Source: Sorangium aterium (GTDB taxonomy: Bacteria > Myxococcota_A > Polyangia > Polyangiales > Polyangiaceae). From it: a DNA stretch of 64,000 nt. Below are positions 38,011-46,401 of the stretch, in pieces. Both the position numbers and the translations under genes were made by a program. The DNA is taken from positions 1,116,001 through 1,180,000 of the forward strand of contig NZ_JAQNDK010000005.1 of NCBI RefSeq assembly GCF_028368935.1, given 5' to 3'. The notes beneath the pieces are model-generated. The model had not been told where the DNA came from. It searched no databases and saw nothing but the letters and a program-made list of their open reading frames with translations. Numbering within the stretch: the stretch's first letter is position 1; each line of letters opens with the position of its first letter.

Positions 38011-39294
38011 ATGATCCACGACTTCGCCAGCGCGCTCAGCGCCATCTTCACGGGCGAGCGAGCCCGACTGCTGCACGTGATCGTGCCGGCACACGTCCAC
38101 GGGCACACGCTCGCGCTGCTGCGGGCGCTCGGCGAGGCGGGCCCAGCGCCCCGTCCCGTGTGGGTCCTGGCAGATCCGGTTTACGGACCCAGCCGCGGCT
38201 GGGCGGCCCGAGAGCGCTCGCTGTCGCGTGAGCTCGGCGCCCCGGCGGCGCTCGCGACGCCCGAGCAGGGCCCGCTGCGCGAGCCGCTCGACACCTTCGC
38301 CAGCGCCCTCGCGGCGCACGTCGCCGCCAGCGCCCCGGACGGGACCGCGGTCGTCGTGCTGGCGCCACAGCACATCGACGACCCGCGCGCCTATGCCCGC
38401 GACCTCTTCTGGCTCGCGCATTGCCCCGACCTCGCGCTCGTGCGCTGGGTCCTCGTCGACCCTGTCCACTCGAGCGTCGGCGATCTGCTCGCGCGCCTCG
38501 GCGAGGGCGCGTCCCGCGTCGTGTGGCCGGAGGCCGACGGCCCGGCCATCGCCGATCTCGAGCGCGTGCTCACCGATCTCTCGGCGCGCGGGCGGCGCCT
38601 CCCCGCCGATCTGGAGCTGCGCATCGCCGCCGAGTCGCCCCTCCGCGCCCCGGAGCTCCTCCCCGCGCGGCGCCTCCTGCACGAGGCGGACACGTGTTTT
38701 CACGCGGGGCGGCACGCCGAGGCTGCGCGGCTCCAGCAACAGGCCGAGGAGATGCTGGCGAGCCGGGGGCTGGGCGAGGAGGCCGTCCACATCGCCATGC
38801 AGCGCGCGCGCTCGATGATCGCGGCGGGCGTGGTCGAGGAGGGGCATCGGGTGTTCGTCGCCGCGCTGAAGGAGGCGGAGCGGCGCGGCCTGCTCGCGAT
38901 CATCCCCGAGGCCTACGCCTCGCTCGGCAGCCTGCACAGCAAGCAGCGCCGCTTCCTTGACGCGTCGGAGGCGTACGCGCGCGCCGGAGAGCTCGCGAAC
39001 CGCCGCGGGAGCCACGAGTTCGCGGCGGACATGCACCGCTGCTCTGGCCACGCGGCGCTCAACGCCGACATGCCGGACGCCGCGGCGATGGCGTGGCGGC
39101 GGGCGTTCGAGCTGCTGGGCTCCGTGGCCCCGGCCGTCGGCGCGCTGGAGAAGCCCCAGCAGATCGTCGTGCTCGGGCTCTCCCTGGCCGACGTCTTCGA
39201 GGAGCATGGCAACCTCCCGGCCGCGCGCGGGCTGCGGGGGCACGCCGAGGCCATCGAGACCCGCCACCCTCGGCGCTCCGCGACCTGGAGCTGA
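38011..39294 (+). CDS. TPR-like helical protein, unknown function
   Basis: A 427-residue soluble protein. The N-terminal half is an alpha/beta region (LLHVIVPAHVHGHTLALLRA, GTAVVVLAPQHIDDPRA) that could be a degenerate nucleotide-binding or NACHT-associated fold. The C-terminal half (about 225-400) reads as tetratricopeptide-like helix pairs (FHAGRHAEAARLQQQAEEML, RRFLDASEAYARAGELANRR, AAMAWRRAFELLG). TPRs mediate protein contacts. It stands alone, convergent with a methyltransferase gene. The unusual HVHGH near residue 28-32 has no clear meaning. Confidence 0.65.
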   Translation: MIHDFASALSAIFTGERARLLHVIVPAHVHGHTLALLRALGEAGPAPRPVWVLADPVYGPSRGWAARERSLSRELGAPAALATPEQGPLREPLDTFASALAAHVAASAPDGTAVVVLAPQHIDDPRAYARDLFWLAHCPDLALVRWVLVDPVHSSVGDLLARLGEGASRVVWPEADGPAIADLERVLTDLSARGRRLPADLELRIAAESPLRAPELLPARRLLHEADTCFHAGRHAEAARLQQQAEEMLASRGLGEEAVHIAMQRARSMIAAGVVEEGHRVFVAALKEAERRGLLAIIPEAYASLGSLHSKQRRFLDASEAYARAGELANRRGSHEFAADMHRCSGHAALNADMPDAAAMAWRRAFELLGSVAPAVGALEKPQQIVVLGLSLADVFEEHGNLPAARGLRGHAEAIETRHPRRSATWS

Positions 39295-39326
39295 GGCGCG
39301 GGGGCTGAGTCGCGCCGCCGGCCGGG

Positions 39327-40220
39327 TCAGGTCGGCGGGCGAACGGGCGGCGGGGCAGCGCCCGGGCCGGGCCGCTCGGCGACGAGGAGCCGTGTGTTCG
39401 CGGCCGGGTTGGACGGCGCGAACGGGACGCCGAGCTGCCGGGCCCAGTCCGCCGCGCCCGTGTCGCGCACCACGCGGAACCCGGCCCGCTCGACCTCCGC
39501 GAGCATCACCTCGCGCCGGCGCAGGCCGATGAGCGGCTCGCTCCAGAGCCACGTGAGCAGGTGGAAGACGCGCTGCCCGCGGCGCGACGCGGGGGGTTCC
39601 ATGTAGTTCACGAGGAGGACGCTGCCCGGCGCCGAGGCGTCGGCGAGCGCCCGCAGCGTCGACCGGAGCGCGTCGTCCGACAGGTACATCACGACCCCTT
39701 CCCAGATCCACGCGGTGGGCTCGTCGGGTCGATGGCCGGCCGCCGAGAGGCACGCGGCGAGCGCGTCGCGCTCGAAGTTGACGGGCACGTAGGTCAGCTG
39801 CTCCACGAGCGGCGACAGCCCCGCCGCCTTGCGCCGCTTGAAGGCCTGCGTCGCCGGGTGATCGATCTCGAAGAAGCGGGTCGCCGAGAGCGCCTTCATC
39901 CGGAAGGCGCGCGTGTCGAGCCCCGCCCCCAGGCACGCGACCTGGCGGCACCCGAGCTCCACCGCGCGCTCGAGCTCGATGTCGATGGCCATCACGCGCA
40001 GCGGGACCGCGGAGAGCCGGGCGAGGGCGCGCGCGCGCTTCGCGGGGTCCAGGCTCCGGAGCCGGCGCGCGAGCAGCGCCAGCGCGGCGCTCCACCCGCG
40101 CGACAGCAGCCGGTGGGCGACCGGATCCTCGAAGCCCGGGACATCGGTCAGGCCCTGGTCTGCGAGCGCCCGGAGGAGGGCGACGGTGGATGCCGTCTGG
40201 CTGGGGCGACGCTCACGCAT
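39327..40220 (-). CDS. SAM-dependent methyltransferase, LCMT/TIGR00027-like
   Basis: A 297-residue enzyme with motif I VACLGAGLDTRAFR (about 93-106), the acidic FFEIDHPATQ segment and WIWEGVVMYLSDDALR. These are the marks of the leucine carboxyl methyltransferase-like family, common in actinobacteria and myxobacteria and often acting on small molecules. Substrate unknown. The Pro-rich last ten residues are disordered. Confidence 0.87.
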   Translation of the reverse strand: MRERRPSQTASTVALLRALADQGLTDVPGFEDPVAHRLLSRGWSAALALLARRLRSLDPAKRARALARLSAVPLRVMAIDIELERAVELGCRQVACLGAGLDTRAFRMKALSATRFFEIDHPATQAFKRRKAAGLSPLVEQLTYVPVNFERDALAACLSAAGHRPDEPTAWIWEGVVMYLSDDALRSTLRALADASAPGSVLLVNYMEPPASRRGQRVFHLLTWLWSEPLIGLRRREVMLAEVERAGFRVVRDTGAADWARQLGVPFAPSNPAANTRLLVAERPGPGAAPPPVRPPT

Positions 40221-40429
40221 GCCTGGTGCATAGCCTCCGACGGCGGGCTTTCAACGCGAGAGGGCCTGGACAGCGGCCCGGCGACGCGCAGTGACGCGCG
40301 ATGACGCGAGGAAATTTCGTCGATTCCGGTTCATCGACCCCGACTCGGCAGCTTCGAGCAGCGCCGTCGCCGTCCAGGCCGGACACGGGGTGGAACGGCT
40401 CGGCGGCCGCCGGGACTCCCGTGCTCGGA

Positions 40430-40939
40430 TCAGCCGCCCGTGGTGTCGATGAACCGCATGTCGCGCCCGCTGCGCTCGGGCTCCTCGGGCGGCTCCCACA
40501 TGTCGCTCGCCAGCTCGAACATGTCCGGTGGAACCACCATGGAGAACGTCTCGCCCTTCTCGTGGTTGCGCTGCTCGACCCGCTCGCGACGCAGCTCCCG
40601 GGGGGCGTCGAGCACATAGACGGTGAGCTCGTACCCCGCAGCGTCCACCCGCTTGTACAGCCGCTCGCGGTCGCGCCGGCGGATCAGGCCGATCTCCAGC
40701 ACGACGTTCGTGCCCACGTCGATCGAGCTCCTCGTCAGGCTCCAGATCTGCTCGATGCAGCGCGCGGTGCGCTCGTGATACCATTCGATGATCCCCGTGT
40801 CGGGCCGGTCGGGGCGGAACAGCCGCGCCATCCATTCATCCAGGTTCAACCGGAGGGCGGCGTGGTCGCGGTAGAGCCGCTGTGCGAACGTCGATTTCCC
40901 TGCGCCCACGGGGCCGATGATCAGGTGGATTCGCGCCAT
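40430..40939 (-). CDS. P-loop kinase-like ATPase
   Basis: A 169-residue protein with Walker A GPVGAGKST (9-17), LNLDEWMARL after it, and an ARELRRERVEQRN segment typical of the lid of small-molecule kinases. It belongs to the AAA_33 (Zeta-toxin/chloramphenicol phosphotransferase-like) group. Substrate unknown. It lies 85 bp from the VTT-protein gene on the same strand. Confidence 0.82.
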   Translation of the reverse strand: MARIHLIIGPVGAGKSTFAQRLYRDHAALRLNLDEWMARLFRPDRPDTGIIEWYHERTARCIEQIWSLTRSSIDVGTNVVLEIGLIRRRDRERLYKRVDAAGYELTVYVLDAPRELRRERVEQRNHEKGETFSMVVPPDMFELASDMWEPPEEPERSGRDMRFIDTTGG

Positions 40940-41024
40940 TGGCGGACGCTATCCTGCGGTGCCATCGGTGAGCAAGCGGCGCGCATGTTTGCGCGAGACA
41001 GCGCCTGTCGCGATGCCAAGATCC

Positions 41025-41735
41025 TCATGAGGGGACGACGTCCCGCCTGGAGCAGCGCCTGGCGAGCCACAGGAGGACCATGACGGCCACCGCGGCGGCG
41101 CCCATTCCGGCCCACGCCGACGGGGGCGCGTCGCGCAGGGCGTCGAAGACCCGTTGACCGAAATAGGCAGTCGCCAGGAGCGGCAGGGTGTACCCGGCCA
41201 GCGAGCCCCAGAAATGCGTCCAGAAGCGCACCCCGGAGAGGCCGAAGAAGACGTGGAGCATGGGCGGCATCCAGAGGAGAAGGCGGAGCAAGAACACCGT
41301 CAGGAACGCCCGCCGCTTCAGGGCCTCGTCGTAGGCGCGGAAGCGCGCCGGCACCCGCGCAGAGACCCAGTCGCGGGCGACGAAGCGCGCGAACGAGAAG
41401 CCCACGACGCTCGCCGCCATGGTGCCCGCCATCGAGAGCGCGAACGCCACCGGCCACGGCCAGATGAGCGGCGCCGCCAGGATGAACACCGTGCCCGGCA
41501 CGCCGAACGGCTGGAGCGCGGCGTACGCCAGGACGAACGCGACATACCCCCACGGCCCGAGCGAGAGCAGCGCCTGCTTGATGCGCGCGGGCTCTCCGAA
41601 GAGCTCGAACAGCCCCATGCGCTGGGCGACGACGAGGAGCGTGGCGGCCGCGGCGACCACGCCGATCTTCACCCCCCGGCCGGCGCGGGAGGGGGAGAGC
41701 GCGGGAGGATCGGCCGGGGAGGCGGGCTGGCGCAC
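41025..41735 (-). CDS. VTT-domain membrane protein (TVP38/TMEM64-like)
   Basis: A 236-residue membrane protein with five to six helices. The VTT core is visible: PFGVPGTVFILAAPLIWPW, then SMAGTMAASVVGFSFARFVA and RLLLWMPPMLHVFFGLSGV. Members are DedA-like and may scramble or transport lipids. It faces a TetR gene across a perfect inverted repeat, so it is probably repressed by that protein. Confidence 0.85.
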   Translation of the reverse strand: MRQPASPADPPALSPSRAGRGVKIGVVAAAATLLVVAQRMGLFELFGEPARIKQALLSLGPWGYVAFVLAYAALQPFGVPGTVFILAAPLIWPWPVAFALSMAGTMAASVVGFSFARFVARDWVSARVPARFRAYDEALKRRAFLTVFLLRLLLWMPPMLHVFFGLSGVRFWTHFWGSLAGYTLPLLATAYFGQRVFDALRDAPPSAWAGMGAAAVAVMVLLWLARRCSRRDVVPS

Positions 41736-41778
41736 CCGACGTTATTGGCAGTCCACCTGCGCACCGTCAAGGTTCCTG

Positions 41779-41804
41779 TTGACAATCTGGTCTTCAATTG
41801 TCAA
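41779..41804. promoter_or_regulatory. Perfect inverted repeat, likely TetR operator
   Basis: TTGACAAT (41779-41786) and ATTGTCAA (41797-41804) are exact complements with a 10-bp spacer, and TTGACA is also a -35 consensus. The right arm touches the TetR ATG at 41804. Placed between divergent VTT and TetR genes, it fits autoregulation. Confidence 0.7.
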
Positions 41805-42547
41805 TGCTGACCATCGTGAACGAGGGCGAGCCGCGCTCCACCGACAGACCCGCCGAGGATCTGCGCCGCCGCAGGCTGATGGACGCGGCGTTCACGGTGT
41901 TCCTGCGCTTCGGCTTCCGGAAGACGTCGATGGACGAGGTCGCGCGCGCGGCGGGCGTCTCGCGGCAGGGCCTCTACCTCCACTTCGCCACGAAGGAGGA
42001 GCTCTTCCGCGCGTCCGTGGGGTACTTCCTCGACACCGCGCTCGCCGCCGCCGCCGCCGCGCTCGCCGACGCGGAGCGCCCCCTGGAGGACCGGCTCGTG
42101 GCCGCGTTCGACGCATGGATCGGCCGGTTCGTTGGCGCGCTCGGGGCCGACGCGGCGGATCTCTCGACCGCCGCGAACGAGCTCGTCGGCCCCCTCGTCG
42201 CCGAGCACGAGGGGCGGTTCGTCGAGGCCGTGGCCGAGGCATTGCGCGCCTCCGGGCTCGCGGCCGCCTACGAGCCCGCGGGGGTCACCGGGCGCCAGCT
42301 GGCGGACACCCTGGTTTCCTCGGCGCGCGGCCTGAAGTACGGCGCCGCGACGCGCGAGGCCTTCCTCGAGGGCATGACCATCGCCGCGCGCGTCGTGTGC
42401 TTGCCAGAGCGGCGAGCCCGGGAAGCGCGGGTAGGGCAATCACTGCAGGCGGCGCAATCACGGCAAGGAGAGCCCTCCGCGCCGAGCCCTCGCCGCGAGG
42501 GCAAGGAGCGCGCAATGGCGCGTAAGGCGCGCGGCACGACACGATAG
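41804..42547 (+). CDS. TetR/AcrR-family transcriptional regulator
   Basis: A 247-residue regulator with helix-turn-helix MDEVARAAGVSRQGLYLHF and an Ala-rich ligand domain. The last ~45 residues are Arg/Ser-rich and look disordered. ATG 41804 touches the inverted repeat TTGACAAT/ATTGTCAA; GTG 41816 is an alternative start that would clear it. It should control itself and the divergent VTT membrane protein. Confidence 0.87.
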   Translation: MLTIVNEGEPRSTDRPAEDLRRRRLMDAAFTVFLRFGFRKTSMDEVARAAGVSRQGLYLHFATKEELFRASVGYFLDTALAAAAAALADAERPLEDRLVAAFDAWIGRFVGALGADAADLSTAANELVGPLVAEHEGRFVEAVAEALRASGLAAAYEPAGVTGRQLADTLVSSARGLKYGAATREAFLEGMTIAARVVCLPERRAREARVGQSLQAAQSRQGEPSAPSPRREGKERAMARKARGTTR

Positions 42548-42681
42548 CCGGAGGGCCGGCCGAGCGCGGCGCGGGCGAGCGCGCGCCGGGGAACGCTTCG
42601 CTCGGCGCGCTCTCCCGGGCGTGCGCGCGCCCGGACGGCGCGGCAGCCCCGCGCCTCAGCACGGCGCGGCGGCCCCGCGCC

Positions 42682-42954
42682 TCAGCCCCGGCTGAAGCGC
42701 AGCCGCGAGCGCTCGCGCGCCTTGACCGCCTCGACCTCGCGGTCCCGCGGCGCGGCGGTCGTGGACAGCGACGCCATCAGCACGCGCGCGGCGGCCGCGA
42801 CGTCGTCCACGGCTTGCGCGAAGGCCGCTTCGTTGGCCTGCGACGGCCGGTTGAAGCCGCTCAGCTTCCGCACGAACTGCAGCGACGCCGCCCGGATCTC
42901 CTCCTCCGTCGCCGGCGGCTCGAAGTTGAACAGCGTCCTGATGTTCCGGCACAT
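42682..42954 (-). CDS. DUF2277 protein
   Basis: A 90-residue protein starting MCRNIRTLFNFEPPATEEEI and continuing AASLQFVRKLSGF, the strongly conserved N terminus of DUF2277. Members are short, helical and of unknown function. The Cys at position 2 and the Arg that follows are conserved in the family as I recall it. It stands alone. Confidence 0.9.
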   Translation of the reverse strand: MCRNIRTLFNFEPPATEEEIRAASLQFVRKLSGFNRPSQANEAAFAQAVDDVAAAARVLMASLSTTAAPRDREVEAVKARERSRLRFSRG

Positions 42955-43083
42955 GGCGATCTCCCGAGGCTCGATGTGTACGGGGGACCATCCTAGTCTC
43001 GAGCCGCGCCGTCGGTCCAGGCGCTCTGCGCGGCGGTGTCCACGTCGCGGCCGGCGGCGCCGCCTGCTTCTCGGGAGCTCGAT

Positions 43084-43144
43084 CGTGACATGTCACGGCC
43101 AGAGCGTGACATCCGCCGTGACATGTCACGGCCAGAGCGTGACA
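43084..43144. promoter_or_regulatory. Tandem 28-bp repeat centred on GTGACATGTCAC
   Basis: CGTGACATGTCACGGCCAGA and the following GCGTGACA occur identically at 43084-43111 and 43117-43144 (33-bp period). Each holds a perfect 12-bp palindrome GTGACATGTCAC and a third GTGAC half. About 140-200 bp downstream is a sigma-54 promoter match, so this is a likely upstream activating sequence. The remaining part of 42955-43506 shows no gene. Confidence 0.6.
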
Positions 43145-43280
43145 AGCGCCGCTCCCACCCACGAGGCGCCGCCGGGGCCCCGGCCGGGCGTGTGGCGTGG
43201 AACGCGCCGCATCGGCCGATATTCCTCGTTTCCGCGGTGCGCGACGCCGTGGGCCGCGCGGAGACCCGGAGCGCACCGGC

Positions 43281-43296
43281 CGGCACGGTCATTGCG
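43281..43296 (+). promoter_or_regulatory. Sigma-54 promoter match for the trypsin-like protease
   Basis: CGGCACGGTCATTGCG differs from TGGCAC-N5-TTGCA only at the first and last base, with GG-N10-GC spacing. The start point would be near 43307, 200 bases before ATG 43507. Confidence 0.55.
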
Positions 43297-43506
43297 GAGT
43301 CCGGTTCAGGCAGCGGATTTACCGGTGCTCACAGCGGGAGCTCAGACGGACGCTGGCCGGTGTCGTGGAGGCCACGCTCGGCGAGGTGCCGCCTGAGCCC
43401 ACCATGGCAGCCAGACCGCTTTCGAGGGGATCTACCGGCGAAGCCGCGATCTCTCCAGGGTACGGCGCCCGAGCGCCCGGCTGCCGGGAAGGAAACAGCG
43501 CAGTCC

Positions 43507-46398
43507 ATGAGAACGAGCTTGAAAAGGATGTCGGTCGCCGGCGCGCTCGCGGCGCTCGGCGTGTGCTTCAGCGGTCCAGCGTACGCCGTAGGAAACGGCA
43601 TCGTGGACACCGGCAACCAGTATCCTTACGTCGTGAGTCTGACCAACATGGGGGCGCCACGCCCCTTCTGCAGCGGGACGCTGATCACGCCGCAGTGGGT
43701 GGTGTCAGCGCAGCACTGCTTCATCGACGGGAACGGGAACCCCATCAACCGGAACTTCATCGTCGAATTGGCCGCGGACCCCCAGAGCGCGCAGCTCAGC
43801 TTCGCGCACACCACGGCGGTGTCGGGCCCGGTCTTCGTCCCGTCTACCGTGCCGATCGACTGGATCGACGACGACCTGCGGTCTCGTGACATCGCCGTCT
43901 TTCGCCTGGACACGCGCGTCCCGCGCACGCTGGCCAGGCCTCTCCACCTCCCGGATGAGGATGCGTGCGGCTCGAGCTTCGACGGTACCATCGTGGGGTT
44001 CGGGAGCGGGGCGGACGATCTGGTCGTCTGCTCCGATGTCCCTCCCTTGCGCAGGTACAGCCATAGTCCGCTGGAGTACGACCGCTCGCACGAGGACTAC
44101 GGCGACATCTTCTATGACGAAACGATCTGGACGCTGATCAACTGGCCGTTCATCTGCGACGAGTACGACGGGAGCTACGACGGAGACTCCGGCGGAGCTC
44201 TCCTCGACGAGGAAGGTAGGCTGTGCGGCGCGGTCAGCGGCAAGACGACGGCCTCGGTGTTGCCGGGCACGTACATCATGGAGAACGTCTTCGCTGCGCT
44301 CGACAGCGGTGAGGCGCGGGGCTTCATGCTCGGCGCCACGACCCCTGCCGGCAACCGGATCATCGACGCGAAGGGCAACTTCGACGGCGAGTGCCCGAGG
44401 TTCGTCGACCAGTGCGACAACTTCGGCCAGTGCGACGAGACGGACACGGACGTCGACGGGATCATCGACGTGTGCGACAACTGCCCGACGATCGCCAACC
44501 CGGAGCAGGCCATCGGCGCCGGCGACGACCCTGATGGCGACGGCCTCGGCGCCGCGTGCGACCTGTGCCCAGGCACCGTGTCCGTCGAGGGGCCAGGGCC
44601 GCTCTCCAACTGCAATTTCGAGGCGGAGATGGCCGTCGGTTATCGGACCGAGTCCGAGCCGCCGATCATTCGCGCGGACTCGCCGACCCTCGCCGCCGAT
44701 CTGCAGCTCTACAAGGACACGTTCCGCCCCAACGCGTGCGACCCGGTGCCTTGCCCAAGGGCGACCCTGACCGACGGCGGCTCGCTGCCCGCGGCCGAGA
44801 TCCCCCCCTTGCCGCTCACCTCGCCCACGTGCACCGCCGTGGGGGGCTGCCGCTGGGAGATGCGCAACCGGATTACCCTGAAGCCGACGATAGGAATCGG
44901 CGGCGACGTCCTGGGGACGCCCGGAGCGCTCAGGGCGAGGTGGTGCGAGTGCCCGTTCTACGACACGAGCACCCTGGAGGGGCGGCTCGAGTGCGACACG
45001 GACGCGACGACCGGCTGCGGCCGACTGTCGAAGGACTTCACCTCGCTGCCCAACTGGCACCCGCTCTCTACCCGCGCGGACGGGCCGAGCTCCGCCGACG
45101 GCGGGTGGGCGAACGGCAAGACGCTCGACAAGCTGCACTCCGTGCAGTTCACCGGGGCGCCGGATATCTTGTACAGGACTGTCTACTGGGACTTCCTCGA
45201 TCTCGGCACCAGCTTCGTGCACACGAGCCCGACGAGCCGCTGGGTCCAGGGGGTACTGTTCGTTCACGCGACCGGCTACCTCCCGCAGGTGGCCGGATAC
45301 GACACGGCCCAGGCCATCGAGTACGGCAACTATTACCTGTCGGGCGACGCGTCCATCGACGCGGGGGACAGGCCGCCGGTCCAGCCAGGTGCCATCACCC
45401 TGGATACGAAGAGGTTCTGCCCCGAGTGTCCGCTGAGCTTCGCCGACACATTCCACATCAATGATCCGCATGATCCTACGCGCCGGGTCTACCAGGCCAC
45501 GCCGAATGGCTTGAAGCTCGTGCCCGGGATCACCACCGACACCGAGAAATTCTACCGCAATGTCGCCAACGGGACCTTCAAATACATCGCCGCCGCCGAG
45601 CCGCTCCGGCGGTTGATTCGGGACCGCCTTCCTGGCGAGACGATCCTGAGAGGCGTCGCACTCGACGCCGCGGGGGACAGCCAGCTCGCAGCGCATGTGT
45701 TCAGCGCCGGGCACGACGGGGCGCCGTTCGTCGTTCCTTTCGCCGGCGTTCAGGGCAGCACGTGGCCGTTGAACGGACCTGAGCTGCAGGGGAATGAGGG
45801 GCTCGTGCTCTCGGCGACCAATCGCCGGCTCTTCGTGATCGGCGGGACCACAGATGGTCAGGCAGGGTCGCAGCCCAACCCTTCGGCCTGGATGCTCGAC
45901 GTGGACTCGGCGCTCTGGTCGGAGATCGAGATTCCAGGGAACGCCCGGCCAGGCGCCGTGCTCGGCGCGACCTTTCGCCTGGAAGACCGCTTCGTTTACC
46001 TGATCGACAACGGCGGCAACTTCATCACGCTGCGGCGGTGGAAACCGAACCACGAGGTCGAGACGCTGGCGGAGCTCCCCGTCTGGTGGAACCATTTCGA
46101 GCGATACTGGCTGGTCCCGGGCGAGGCCGGCGACCTGGTCCTCGCCGCGACCGCGCCCGCGAGCTCGACGAGCACGGACCCGGAAGCGGCGTTCGCCAGG
46201 TTCACCATCAGCGCGACGGGGGCCCTCTCGTTCGCTGGGCACAAGGAGGCGGCGCACCACCTCATCGGCGCTCCGATGGTGGGGGAACACACCATCGCCC
46301 TGACCCGCGCGGCCTCGGTCGACGTCGCTTCGACGGCCCAGGTGTCGCTCGGCAGCTTCGCGACGCCCGCCAGCAACAAGATTCCCACGATCTTCTGA
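43507..46398 (+). CDS. Secreted trypsin-like serine protease with TSP3-type repeats and large C-terminal region
   Basis: A 963-residue exported protein. A signal peptide (about 1-27, ending AYA) precedes an S1 protease domain with VVSAQHC (His70), SRDIAVFRLD (Asp128) and DGDSGGALL (Ser228). This is a full catalytic triad. Next come Asp-rich calcium repeats (DTDVDGIIDVCDNCP and DDPDGDGLGAACDLCP, about 320-360). The last ~580 residues, with many Cys early on and beta-rich later, are unassigned and may bind a surface substrate. AAGGAAA precedes ATG 43507. The lipoprotein gene follows after 3 bp. It probably works in predation or nutrient digestion. Confidence 0.9.
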   Translation: MRTSLKRMSVAGALAALGVCFSGPAYAVGNGIVDTGNQYPYVVSLTNMGAPRPFCSGTLITPQWVVSAQHCFIDGNGNPINRNFIVELAADPQSAQLSFAHTTAVSGPVFVPSTVPIDWIDDDLRSRDIAVFRLDTRVPRTLARPLHLPDEDACGSSFDGTIVGFGSGADDLVVCSDVPPLRRYSHSPLEYDRSHEDYGDIFYDETIWTLINWPFICDEYDGSYDGDSGGALLDEEGRLCGAVSGKTTASVLPGTYIMENVFAALDSGEARGFMLGATTPAGNRIIDAKGNFDGECPRFVDQCDNFGQCDETDTDVDGIIDVCDNCPTIANPEQAIGAGDDPDGDGLGAACDLCPGTVSVEGPGPLSNCNFEAEMAVGYRTESEPPIIRADSPTLAADLQLYKDTFRPNACDPVPCPRATLTDGGSLPAAEIPPLPLTSPTCTAVGGCRWEMRNRITLKPTIGIGGDVLGTPGALRARWCECPFYDTSTLEGRLECDTDATTGCGRLSKDFTSLPNWHPLSTRADGPSSADGGWANGKTLDKLHSVQFTGAPDILYRTVYWDFLDLGTSFVHTSPTSRWVQGVLFVHATGYLPQVAGYDTAQAIEYGNYYLSGDASIDAGDRPPVQPGAITLDTKRFCPECPLSFADTFHINDPHDPTRRVYQATPNGLKLVPGITTDTEKFYRNVANGTFKYIAAAEPLRRLIRDRLPGETILRGVALDAAGDSQLAAHVFSAGHDGAPFVVPFAGVQGSTWPLNGPELQGNEGLVLSATNRRLFVIGGTTDGQAGSQPNPSAWMLDVDSALWSEIEIPGNARPGAVLGATFRLEDRFVYLIDNGGNFITLRRWKPNHEVETLAELPVWWNHFERYWLVPGEAGDLVLAATAPASSTSTDPEAAFARFTISATGALSFAGHKEAAHHLIGAPMVGEHTIALTRAASVDVASTAQVSLGSFATPASNKIPTIF

Positions 46399-46401
46399 GC
46401 C

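Noticed and set aside
37759-40095. 778-codon minus-strand frame covering the TPR-like and methyltransferase genes
   Set aside because: It spans two genes with clear domains in other frames and has no motif of its own.
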